From positions 54,780,053-54,844,052 of the forward strand of contig NC_084702.1 of NCBI RefSeq assembly GCF_028389875.1: a DNA stretch of 64,000 bases, given 5' to 3'. The notes under the pieces were generated by a model, which did not search any database, had not been told where the DNA came from, and worked only from the letters and a program-made list of their open reading frames with translations. The position numbers and the translations under genes are program-made. This document shows, piece after piece, positions 12,001 through 24,000 of this stretch. Origin of the DNA: Rhea pennata (lineage: Eukaryota > Chordata > Aves > Rheiformes > Rheidae). Position 1 is the stretch's first letter. Each line of letters opens with the position of its first letter.

Positions 12001-14396
12001 GATTTGTCTGCAGTGATTTCCTTTCCTGATGACGCCTCTGGTGTTTTCCCTTACATGGTCTATAAGGGAATTCTGGAGAGCCAGTAATTCTCCTGCATAC
12101 TTTTAGTAGACATTGTCTTAGTGGTTATGATATTATCTACTGCAGATGGATTTTCCACAGAACTCAGGACCAGGACCTCAGATGTATAGTACTCTCAACT
12201 GGAGGCAGACTATTCAACTATACTGAGCATTTCTGAAAACTCTGCTTGGTAGTTTGGATCCCAAACGGGACCTGATATCTGCTGAAAATCTCTCCTCTGT
12301 TGCAGAGGATTGCTCTGTCTTTTTGTCTGGAATGTTTTTGATATGTAACCATTTGTCTCTGTCTTGATAAAACTCTCTCTCTCTCCCATAACACTCTCAA
12401 ATTTACAGACCAGATCTTTTCCCCTCTAATCTGAGAAAGAATACAGTTACTCTTGAAGAATACATTACTCTTGGAAGTTTTCTGATTCTTCTACTTAACC
12501 ACCTTGACTGCCTTCCTTGAAAGATGGCTTCTTTTCCAACGGAAGATATCTTGCAGTAGAAGCAAGGGACAAATTATATGTACGTGATAAAATAGTCCAT
12601 CATTGAAAACATAAGGTCTGTGAACCTCTGAAATATACCTCACGTTGAGGGACGCCATTCATTTTAGTCCCAGTGACCTACATTGCACTTCAGCTTGGTA
12701 TACCCTCTTTATTGTAAAAAAGTACATACATCAGCTGTGCAGCAAATTACATTTAGAAGAATGACCCGTATGTTTAAGCTTCTTATGTCAACAATTTTTC
12801 TGCTCTGCATTCAGCATCTTCCTTACCTATTATGCTCTGTGTTTGAACCCTGAAAAGTGAAACACCTTCTGCAATCTCAGACTGCACAAATGTGGTTTTA
12901 TGTGATGAGTGAGGAATGTTGTCCTGTGGATGCTGATTCACTGGCAGGTGTGAGAATTATTTCTACTGTAAGGTGAGAGGTTTCTTATAATAGCAGAGAG
13001 CTGCAGCTACAGGCCTTTAGCCTTAGCAAGCCATAAGTATGTGACTTTATATTTGGTAAAAACTTATTATATATTGAACATGATAACAAGGTATTTTAAA
13101 TCAAGATCATGTCAAGTAAATAAAGAAGGTAGTAATATTTGGAAATGATGTACATATATACGGAGTTTAACCTGTTGAGCTGGGGTATCAAAATGAAATA
13201 GGAATATTTAAAAGACCTTTTAAATCTTTATTTCCTTCTGAGGCAGCGGAATGGCAGCAGAATGGCTTGGGGCTGTTTGTCATATATCTTGAAGATGCAG
13301 GAACCAAGACCTTGATCAAATAATTCATGTAATTAATGGAATGTGCTTAATGAAGTGTGCTTTTAGCAACTTATGTCATGAACATATGCTTGTATGGGAA
13401 CCAAAGGATGAAAAGCTGGGAAAATAGCATTAGTAGAACTCTCTTTTCTTTAATTATTTTTCTGAAAGGCCCAGACCTTACTAGTCAGGGGAAGGAAAAT
13501 ATGCGATGCCGATAATAGGAAATCTAAAGGCTAGTTTTCTCTGTGAGGTATTGCTCACCTTGTAAGGGCTCTTTTTTGGTGTCCCTTCTAAGATAAAATC
13601 AGACTTTGGAATTTCAAAATCATTCTTGCTAGCCAAGACTAACTGAAGAGATAAATGGCAAAATTATATCATTTTCTCAATGAAATGACTCATTGCTTTA
13701 CGTGCAATTACAAGAAGACTTGCAAATGCTATGTGCTGCTGCTGCTCATTAAATGTATTGATCTGAACAGAGAGTAGAACAAAATGTGAACACAGTCCAG
13801 CATATTTCACTTGAAGAATTGTTAAATACTCTCATACTGATAGAAATGTAACAAAACATGAGCATCCCTTGTGCCAGAGGAAAAGATTCTGTGACCATAA
13901 CCAATTCCAGTCTTTTCAAAGTCTTACAGAGTTGCACCTTGCCATCTCACAAGACATTTCCTCTTACCGTTTTTCCTATTTCTCATTGTAAGTGGTTGAA
14001 CTAACACAGTCATTTCAGTAAACCAAATATTTGGATTGCGTTAGTTCTGAGACTGACAGCGCTTTCATGCGTGCCGTATTTAACAGTACTCTTGCGTATA
14101 TTGTGAAATGCTTAGTATTTTCAGATTTTTCTGAGCCTATGGTTAGAAGTGCTCTTACGTATTTAGTCAGATAATAAATCGAATGCTAAAGTATGTTGCT
14201 TTTTTGATAACTAGAAAACTGCGTATAAGTCTCTGCCACCCCAGATAAAGGAAAATAATGTTCAGAACCCACCCCATTGTCTCCTTATACATCAAATGAA
14301 TAAGTATAAAAATGTTATTGTTCCATACCTATTGCATTTCTTGGTGCCCTTGGACTGCTTTAGTCTTTGAATACACATGTTTTACCTTAAATTATC
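6071..14396. other. DNA downstream of ZNF366, no recognised gene
   Basis: Mostly AT-rich. The right-hand part may hold a long ZNF366 3' UTR if distal polyadenylation signals are used. A 98-codon open frame at 6341-6637 is discussed as a finding. Nothing else is recognised. Confidence 0.55.
10191..10242. repeat. 26-bp unit tandemly duplicated
   Basis: Two adjacent identical copies of a 26-bp unit, beginning ATTACAAAGGTATCTC at 10191 and at 10217. The lack of any difference suggests a recent duplication. Confidence 0.95.
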
Positions 14397-14402
14397 TTTA
14401 TT
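14397..14402 (-). terminator. Candidate ZNF366 polyadenylation signal
   Basis: AATAAA on the minus strand lies 116 nt after the stop codon, with a GT-containing stretch (ATGTGTATT) about 20 nt further on. This would give a very short 3' UTR. Further AATAAA hexamers lie at 13232-13227 and 12713-12708, and mammalian ZNF366 has a long 3' UTR, so the distal ones may be used instead. Only 3' end data would decide. Confidence 0.35.
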
Positions 14403-14517
14403 GATTTGGCTTGTTCATCTCTAAAGACTACTACCAGCTTCCAGTCTCTGGTAAATTACAGTTCTTGCTAAAAGATGTCTGGTTCCCATTTTCCAGCTGT
14501 TTTAAAATGTTGTCCAT

Positions 14518-15053
14518 TTAAATGCCTATTAGCATTGCTTGTTTTTCCATTTTTCTTTCCAGTAATTCTTTCAAACTCTTGTTCCTGTGCTTGAAATACA
14601 AGTAATCAGAGAGAGAATGGCCAAGCCTGCCCTTTTCAAAGGAACAAAGGCTGAGGTGTTCTTTGTTGTTCACAAGGTCTCTCTCTCCCTGGCTCTCCTG
14701 CTTGTCTGAATTTCCAGTGCTTTTCTCTAGTCCTCCTTCACTTATCATTTCCTCCTTCTCATTGCAGTAGGACTCTCTGAAGTCCTTCATCACACACTCT
14801 GGTTTGCCAGACAAATCTTGAGGCATGTACAGCTTGCTGTTGTCATGATGGTACATGCTGGGGCTGTACTGCTCTGCCTCGTAGCAGTTGTCTTCCTCTT
14901 CTTCCTGGCACGAGCTTCCCTTGGCACTCTCGCCATCTGAATGGAATGAGATTCCCTTCCCTTGGCTTTTCTGGGAAAGATCAAAGGGCTCTTCCTGTTC
15001 CAAACTTCTTAAGACATTTGTCTGGGACAGAGCAATTCTTCCTCTTCCAAAAC
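14518..15053 (-). CDS. ZNF366: ZNF366 last coding exon: C-terminal repression tail
   Basis: This exon holds 536 nt, phase 1 in, with the stop codon at 14520-14518. The acceptor is CACTACAAG|GT after a pyrimidine-rich stretch. The first complete residues, FGRGRIALSQT, align with the mammalian protein directly after the split glycine codon. The tail carries PFDLSQK and PQDLSGK, two PxDLS-type motifs of the kind that bind the CtBP corepressor, then an EEEED acidic run, then the conserved ending SDYLYFKHR...SLKELLERKMEKQ, which contains LKELL. The middle of the tail is the least conserved part, and the whole protein is about 11 residues shorter than the mammalian form. Confidence 0.95.
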
Positions 15054-18000
15054 CTTGTAGTGGTTTAAGCAGGGAGAAAAGGTAAAATTTATATATAGCA
15101 AATTTTACTATATAATGTATGGTTAAAAAATAAAAAGTGAGATGGCCTTCTATTTAATATTTTACCTTTGTCTTCCATCCAGCTATCTCCAAGCACTCTA
15201 ATGTTTACAGCTTATGACATCTCCTTTGAAACACTGTTGAAAGGAGTACTATGGTATCCACTTTACGGCCAGGTCAGGAACAAAACATATGTTATACATG
15301 CCAGACGCTTGATGAGAAAGCTAGGAATGAAAGTGGAGCGTCCTGGCCTCTTGCAAACTATTTTTGTCAGCGAACCTACCTGCTTCCTCTTGTTTCCTAT
15401 TTTTTTTTTTAAATCAACACTTTGATCTGTGTGATTCTGTGTGTGTGATCTAAATCATCACACACCATAATCAGAGTCCTAGTTTTTGGCATTTTTTTTC
15501 CAGAGGAGTGGAAAAGTTTAAACATGTTAACATGTTTGTTCTGGGGACATTCTAGGGCAAAGTTGCTTCTTTAAAAATGAAGATACAATCATATCTGATC
15601 GTTCTGCAATCTCCATTCTCCCTGATTTTTACTTTTTCATCTAGTGCCTCTGCAGAGCTCTATGTACTAGTTAGTAATAGTGCAACAGCTTGAGGAAATC
15701 ATTAAAATCAAATGATGATTTTGAGCTGTTCAATGTCGGTCTGAGTGTGGTCCTGGACCTAGTTTGTGCTAATATTTAGCACAGCATCTGCTCTCTTGAG
15801 AATAGTGTTCTCTTCTATTCGCTGGAAACCCAGGAGGCCTCCATGGGCTCAGATAGACCCTAACCATCAGGATACACAGAGAAAGATCCAGACATAGTTC
15901 ATCTTAATTAAAAGAATAATGGCAATACTGGGGTGAGGATTTCATCCAATAGCAAAAATCTATCAGGGCCACTATTTTAGTTGTGTTGTTCCCCTCCCCC
16001 CCCCCCCCCAATAATTGGATCCAATTTCTGCAGGATTTATGCAGCCTCACTAGATACAGCTGCTACACTGCAACAGGTTGTGTTTGTTAAAATGCTTTAT
16101 GAGCAGGTGGCAGGCCTTAGAAGTTGTCTGTGTCTGATGAGCCTCAGGGGCTGAAGAATCTGTGTACACTGAAAAGCACTTAGCCTGCCTTCAATTACGA
16201 GTAATTGTGTAGCTAGCATAGTACTGTAGGAGGTTTACAGGAAGAAAAAAAAAACATATTATTACCTTTTAGGAACCATGTAAATTTTATCCCAAGTGTC
16301 ATTAAAAGACATCTCCATTCATGCTAGGCTGCCTTAAAGCCTGAATTTGAGGAACACCAAGATATCTTACCCATGAAAGAGTTATTTATCCAGAAACTCT
16401 TAGCAAACAAAATCTCCTCGATATTCAAACTCTCAAAACAATCCTCCCTAATTCCTCCACTTCTTTAGATAGCATTGGCATGTGTGCGCACATGAGGCTG
16501 ATTTTAGGAAGTATATATGGTGGGCAGAAGATAGGAAATGCTTTGCAGGATATTCTGAGGGATCAAAAATCCATAAACTTTGAGATGGGGGAGGAGTGTC
16601 TCCCCTCATCTACTTGCTTCTTTGTAAACTGGGTCTTGAGTTCATGGTCTTTGTCTAAAGTCAGCTATGTCAATACAACATAGAATAAATGTATCTTGAG
16701 CAGAAAGGCTCCTGAACTTGTAGTCATTTGGGCTTATGCTCCAATTCCAGACTGGAATCCAGTAAGTAGTGAGCAAGATTGCTGGTATCTCATGATTGCT
16801 GTGAAATTTTCTAGTTCTTTTTGCTTCTTTCAGCTCTGAATGGATTTAAGAGTTATCCTCGTGTCTAAAATCATCTTATTAATCTAATCTTGAAATGGCA
16901 AAGATATAGAACATGATAGCATGCCTCAAGAATGAGAGGAAAAACTATGAACTCCTAACCAGGAGAGGGGGATCAGGGGAAGGAAGCCTGCTTATCCATG
17001 GTTGCTAGGCTGTGGCCTGCCAGCGTCTGGAATTGAATCTCCCCAGACTGTTGAATTTATTTAATAGAAGTAAAATTACATGCTTAGTCGAGAAGATCAA
17101 TGCATTTTCATCCACATCCTCCAATAGTTTTCCTCGCCTGCTACAAGTGCCACAGTCCTTCTAAGACTGAGTCTCCACTGGCTCGCTTCTGTTTGCGTTT
17201 CAGAGTTACCACACGTCAGGAGAAGTTCCTCAGTGCTGGGGATATTGCATGTTCCCTACAGTGAGGGGATACAGAGGCCTGAGCTAAAGTACAGGGATAT
17301 TTGTACAGCTTGATAAGTCCTCTGCTATCACACTACCACGTGTGTCTTCTAAAACTTGACAACAATGACTCCCTGTGCAAGAATTACTGTCCCTTGTGCT
17401 CACAAGTACTGTCTCATTTTGTTTTCTTCTACTACTCTACTTTAGTCTGTCCCTCTGTGCCAGAAGATACCTGACCTGAAATATCTCTGCGATAAAGGCC
17501 AATACCTTGGGGATCTCTGATCTATAGCACTAGAGTAATACAGATAGTGAATACAACCTCCCAGGCTTATGAGATTCAACCTCTTCCAGTATCATTGGAT
17601 CTGTGGCACAAGATCATAGATCTGCGGTACAAAGCCCGTTAAGGTGGTACTGATGCACATTGTAAAGCCTCTCAGAGAAGAACATTACTGATGAATATTA
17701 CCTTGAGAATGAAATCCTCTTTCCATGACTCCGTGTTTGACTTTCATGTGCCTGGTTAGGTTTCCCTTCAGGGTGAATTTGCTGGGACAGTAGAGGCACT
17801 TGAAAGGCTTACTGTCTGAGTGCAAGTGCATGTGTCCCATTAAATTGTGCATTCTGTTAAATTCCTTTCCACACAGCTGTCAAAAGCAGTAAAAATGAAA
17901 ATTATTTGTAGAGGTACTTTCAAGGTGAACGTTTTAGAAGAAAATAGAACCTACCCTTCTAACTTAAGCCCTGGCAGATTTCTGTTGAAATTTATTTTTC

Positions 18001-21000
18001 TATCATAGACACAAAGAAAATCATACAGACAAGAATATATGGTTGAGTTTGTCCTATCTAGGTCCTTCTGCACAGCTGCCATTTTAAAAAATTTGTAGGC
18101 TAACAGAAGACATACAATCAAGAATCCCCCCCCCCCCCCCCCCCCGAGATCAGGGAATGTTATTGTAGGGAGAGGAAAGACATAATTATGTAACCTGAGG
18201 AGTTCTAAACTTGAATGAAATCCAAAGTATATAACTTACTGCTCAGGTGAACCACTTACTTTATAAATCTAGCCTTTAATCAAGAGGAATGCTGGGCAGA
18301 GATGGAGGTACGAGATACAACCAATGAAAGTTATCTGTGAAAGCACAATATCACTTCTCCTTAAGTGGAATTGAAATGACTGCACATTCTGCTTAAAGCT
18401 AGAAAAAGCAATTCCTTTTTAATATGCTTTTTTGCTGCCCTCTTTTTCTGTGCTTCTCATCTTCTGTTTATGAACTTCTGTGTTTTAGTGTCTCTGGTGA
18501 GCTAGCTGGAATTTAAAAGTCATGGGACTGCGACAGTGACTCAGCTCTCCCAGGAGCATGTTCCTGCCAGCTTGAGCCATTGATCCTGTGGGTTTCCCTT
18601 TGCTGAAACAATAAGGGGTTTTTTTCATTGTTGTTTTTCTAGATGAGTCCTTTTATAGTCTCATCCCTTATAAATAAAATGTATTCTCTAGACATGAAAG
18701 TTTGACATCACTAATATAAGCGTTTAGTCTTACTCGTCTTCTGCTCTTTCCTTATCAGGAATTATAATTTTATTCACGTTCAAGTGGCTATATCCACCCT
18801 CTGTAAACTTTTGTGTTTGCTTTCTATTTCAACTCCTCTTTGGAATAACTTTAGACAAATACTTCTGGCATCCGAATTATTTTATTACGATCTTCACTAT
18901 TAAAAGAGCCAGAATCACCATTACTGAGTAGTTGAAAATTACATCAAGCAGTGTAACTCATCTGGGAGAAAATGCTGAAAAAACAGTTCCTGAGGTTTGA
19001 CCAAAGTTTTGGTCTAATCTGACTTTTCATTGAATTTATTTTGGTAATAGAGAAGATGTACTACAATTATTTCTGATTGAAATTCACAAAGCCATCAACT
19101 GGAATATCAGGATAAGATTTAGATTGTGGGACTGATCCCAGGTGAAATAGTACCATACCCTTTTCTCCTTAAACCGTATCTTGAGGGGAAAACGGAAGCA
19201 GTTAATTAATGTAAAAACTTACAGGGATATCATTTTTAAATAAAAAATGAGCTGGGTGAATGCTTCAACAAGAAAAAAATAGAAATATTCTCTTGCTTTT
19301 TAAAAATTATTTACTTGAACTGCATTTTTTTTCTTCCATGATTTTTTTTTTTGTCTATACTTTTGCTAGAATGAACATTCTAGCAAATGAATTTGTCAGC
19401 AAAAGTGTTCATAGAAAAAGTAAAGAAAAAAGAAAGGTCATGGAAAATGAGTTATTAACTTGTAAAGTATTCATGAAAGCCATTTGATTCCAAGGGTCAT
19501 CCATCCGCTTAGGAAAGAGGATCGTCTCTCCTCTGTATTCAGAGAAAGCTAACCTGCCTGGTGACTTATATTCAGTGAAATGAATGCATGAGAAAACATT
19601 CTGAAAGTGCTGGGAGGAAACAAAGAGGAGAAGAAGCACTGATGAGCACAGTAAACTCACAGGGAAGAACAGCAGCTGATTATATCTTGACAGCAGCTGG
19701 AATGCACTATGGTGTATCAATATTTCTCTGTCTGTAAGAATACCAAATCGTCCCTCACTAATATGCTCTCTAATACCTCTCAGCAGGAGGCTTCTGGTTA
19801 TCTACTTGTATTATGGCTTATCTGTGTCCTCACCAATTTTTGCTTTCTGATAGCTCTGTCTTTACTTCTCTATCGAAACTGATAATCAAAGAAAATTAGG
19901 CTGAATAGTTGAATGGTTAGAGGACTTCATCCAAATCTGTATCTTTGTAAGGTACTGAGCATTAAAGTGGACTGGCAAGATCATTTCTTTCTGGCAAGAT
20001 AACATTTTATTTCTCTTTCGTCATAAAAAAAAGAGATAGGACACCTAAAGGATTGTTCCATACAGTGTAGCACAATTTTTATTCTCCGAGTGAAGAGCTA
20101 GGTTTTCCATTTCCCAAAGTCATGCACAGTCTTAGGGTTGTATGATGTGTTCCTGTCCTGAAGTCTCCTTGGGGGACATGAGAAAATGGTACCAGAGTGG
20201 AGGGGTGTGCCAGGAAAGTTAAAGAAATGCAGATATGAAAACTCTTTTTCAGCATGATGACTCTGTGTGGCATGGTCTCTGGGTAAGCTCCCCTTTCAGA
20301 AGGCAAAAGCCGAGTTTCAGATGAGTCTCTGTGATTCAGGGGGTGAGGGGAGTTGGTCCCAGGCTATGTTCTGGAAGATAAAAGGCTCAGAAGTAGCTGG
20401 GGTGCAAAGCTAGTGCTCAAAAAGTAGCCTGAGTCTGGGGAGCAAATTAGGACTAGGAAGGCATTTGGGATTTTCTTCCTCTCTGACAGGACAGGGGTGC
20501 GAGCACTGACGGAGCTGACTGGGAAAGATGACCCAGAGCCCAGGTGCATGAAAGAGTGCTCCAGCAGAAGTCAGCAGAGAGGGTCTTAGCACCTAGGAAG
20601 GTGGAAAGCTCATGCAAGAGATGTAGAGACAGCAGGAATGACATGGTTCACATGTGGACCTCTTATTAGGCTCTGTAATTTAGACAAAATCGAATTCAAG
20701 CCCTGAAGATAACAACCTCAGCTGTAAGTCTGCTGAACATACTCTGATGCACTAGCTGGTGAACAAGACTTGGTGAATTGGACTTCAGCACAATTTCTTA
20801 GGGCAATTCTTAATAGCTCTGCACTAGATTGTGTCTTCCCAAGCCACTGCATGGAGTATCACCCTTCTAGATTGGTCAGTCTGTTCCGTTTTTTCCCAGA
20901 ATACGTATAGCTCAGTTTCCTTTTTTTTGGACTCCTGATCAAAACCATGATTTTATGTGCAATGGGAAAAGTGGTGTAAATTGGCATTGCTGTGAGGAAA

Positions 21001-24000
21001 AAATAGTGCCAAATGCACATGGAGACTGCATTTATGTCATGGGATCTTCCACACAGTAGCAGGGCCCAGTTCATCAATAGTATGTAAGCACATTCCTACA
21101 TGGCAAAGGACCTCCAGAAGAGCCTTTGACGAGCAATCATAAACCAAAGCTGTTTAGATCCACTTTGAACTGTGTATTTGGAGGAGCAAGGGAGTTCAGA
21201 TCATCTGCTGCAAAGTGCATTAGGCTGGGCTGGAGAAAACATCATTATGCTCTCTGTTACTAGACTGAAACGCTATTGACTTCAGCACTAAGAGCAACTA
21301 TAAATTTCAGTAGGAGCTTTCTCTACAAATCAGAACTACACTGCTGCACCATTTGGTGCAGCTCCTTCAGAACTCTCCAGTGTTTTTGTTTAAAACAAAA
21401 TTAAACAAGGAAGCATGGGCTCCGGCCTTTAAAAGCTGCAGAGGTGTTCACTGTTCAGAGAAAAATCTAATGCAGCTCCAGGCTGCAGCTGGATGAGGAA
21501 ACAGAAGGGACAACTATTTGCTACTCACTCACTTCAGATAGTCTGTGCTTAGCTGTGATTAGACACATAGGAAAGCCTCATGTTTTCTTTTGCTGTGAGA
21601 AAAAGGTAAAGAAAACCGTGGCATGTGGTGAAGTAGAAAGGCTACTGCTGTGCTCCCTTTCCCTTGCATTCTTCTTCTTCTTTTTATTTTTTCTTCATAA
21701 GAAGGGTGTTCCTTTCCTCAAAGAGAGAGGGAGAGGGAGAAAGACTGTAAACTGTCCAAAAGGACCGTGAGAAAACAGGAAGCTTTGAAAAGTACAAGAG
21801 AAAGCAAGATGAAATCTATTTGCAGGCGGTTCCCCAGGGACATGTGAGCCATTGTTAAGCAGCCTGTTCATACAGCTATATCCTTCCTTCTGCTGAGGAG
21901 GAGCCTGGTGCCAAAAGGCTGCTATCTGGTCATTGCCTTAACCCTCTGAATACCAGGCAGAGAGGCTCGCTCGAGTCTTTGAAGGACCCCGTCGGACAGG
22001 CAAAGGAGCTTCCGAACACCAACGCGCGATTCCTGATTCTCCTTTTGCTGACACCTGGGATCCCCGCTCAGTTCAGGGGTTCAGTAATATGTTGATTCAT
22101 ACGCGTCACGCACAGGAGATGCTGGTTCACTGGGCTTACTTGTTTCTGTTCTCCTTGGGTGGGGTGGGGACAGAGAAGAAAAAAAATAAGAAAAACAGGT
22201 GTTCCAGTAGAGCTTTACTGGCTGGAAAACATGCTGTTGGCAGTCAGTGCCTGGCTTACACTGTTGGCATCTCAAAGTTTTAATAGTCTGTCATCATCAA
22301 ATCTTATCCTGAATATGAACTGCCAGCTAATTGGAACATATCTCAAAAGCAATGTGGGTCCAGATATGGCATCCAGAATGGCTGATCAAATAACTGAGTT
22401 TATTTTCTGAAATTTCTGGAGTCAGAGGAGGACTTTGTCTAAACGGGAGCAAAAACACAAGTTTGCAGGTATTCTCAAAGAATCAAAGCCTCCAGCAGAC
22501 TTGAAGTGGAAATACCCAAGCATTTCAATAATACAAATTATTTACCTATATAGAATAATGTAAGCACTAGTATATGAAATAATATTTTACTAAGATATAG
22601 ATGAAAATGAAACAAAACGCTAAAATTGAAAGCCTTTGCTTTTTTTTTTTTTCGAAGTGAAAAGCTTCAATGTTATCAAAGCAAAATGAAGTCAAAAAGA
22701 TTCATTTTGACATTTTCCTAAAAAAAATTATCAGTGAAAGCCACACTTTCCTATGACATTTTGAAGTCTTACATTTTCCAAGAGAAAGTAATTCCATTTT
22801 AAAAATTTCATCCAACTCTACTTCTTGGTGAAAGGTTCTTTTAAAGAAAATATTTAATTCTATGAAGATGTTGGATGAAAGAGTTCTAGAAATTGCTTCC
22901 AGATCAATCTTCAATTACTTATGCATAAACTGGATAATATGCTGCACTCCATATTTATAGTCCTCTTAGAGCAGATCAAAGTGGGGAAAAAACTACAACC
23001 TTTGGCTTCACAAGGTATGACTGCACTAATGAGCCACATAGGCAGCAAAAAGAGCAGATGTAGTGCCCAGCACTGGGTAAGAAAATGAACATTAATGATT
23101 CATAAGGAAGAGACTGGAGATGAGCAGAGTCAGGAAAGCCAAAGTTTATGGGGAGGGGAGAGAAGAGGGGACGGAAGGAGAATGTCAGCCTCTGCTGTGC
23201 GAGAGGGAGGGAGCAATCCTGCATTCCCGGGGGATCCTAAAAAGGCAGGATACATTTCTCAGAAAGCCATTTTGTTAGGATACTAATGTCTTGCCCTGAA
23301 TTTCAGTCTGGTAATTACATTCAACCCATTCAAATCCCTTCTGCAGTTCCATTTTGCTGCGGCTCTCTCCGAGTCCTTCCCCGAACGGCTGCACGGCATC
23401 ACTGCGTGAAGTCGGGGCTGCTGCTGTTCCCCTGTTGCGCTCTGTGGGGTGCCCAGACTGATCTATGTGTTTAGTCAGTGTTTCAACCTATTAAGCACTT
23501 AGATTTCTGTTTGGATGGATGTACTAAGCAAATGTCAGGTATGTTTGTTGTCCTCAAATGACAGTGGCATTTAAATGCTCGCTAAGCAGAGAAAGTATTT
23601 CAAGATGAAAGTTACTGATATTCAAGGGGAAGGGAGTAAATCACAGATATTACCTCCCTTCTTTTGGACTGAGAGAAACCTAGATTAAGAAAAGAAGCCA
23701 GACTACTATTTTATGCTATTTTAAATACAATTTTAGAACGTGTTTTGTGTTTCTAGTCCTACTATATCACAGATGATAACATCATGGAAATATCCAGGGG
23801 GCTTATGACTGCCACCAAAGGAGATACACTTACCTTGCACTTAAAGGGTTTGACATCAGAGTGAACAATCATGTGGGCCTTGAGAGTCTGCTTTTGCACA
23901 AAGCTCTTGAAGCACAAATGACATTGATAGGCTCTGATATTGGTGTGGATGAGGACGTGTCGCTTCATGTTGGCCAGCAGAGTAAATTCCCGGCCACAAA

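Larger units (their letters stand above)
15054..17701 (-). other. ZNF366: ZNF366 last intron
   Basis: The 2648-nt intron starts GTAATA and ends CAAG. It contains the C/G homopolymer at 15991-16009 and an 18-bp perfect palindrome at 15520-15537. No coding potential was seen. Confidence 0.88.
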
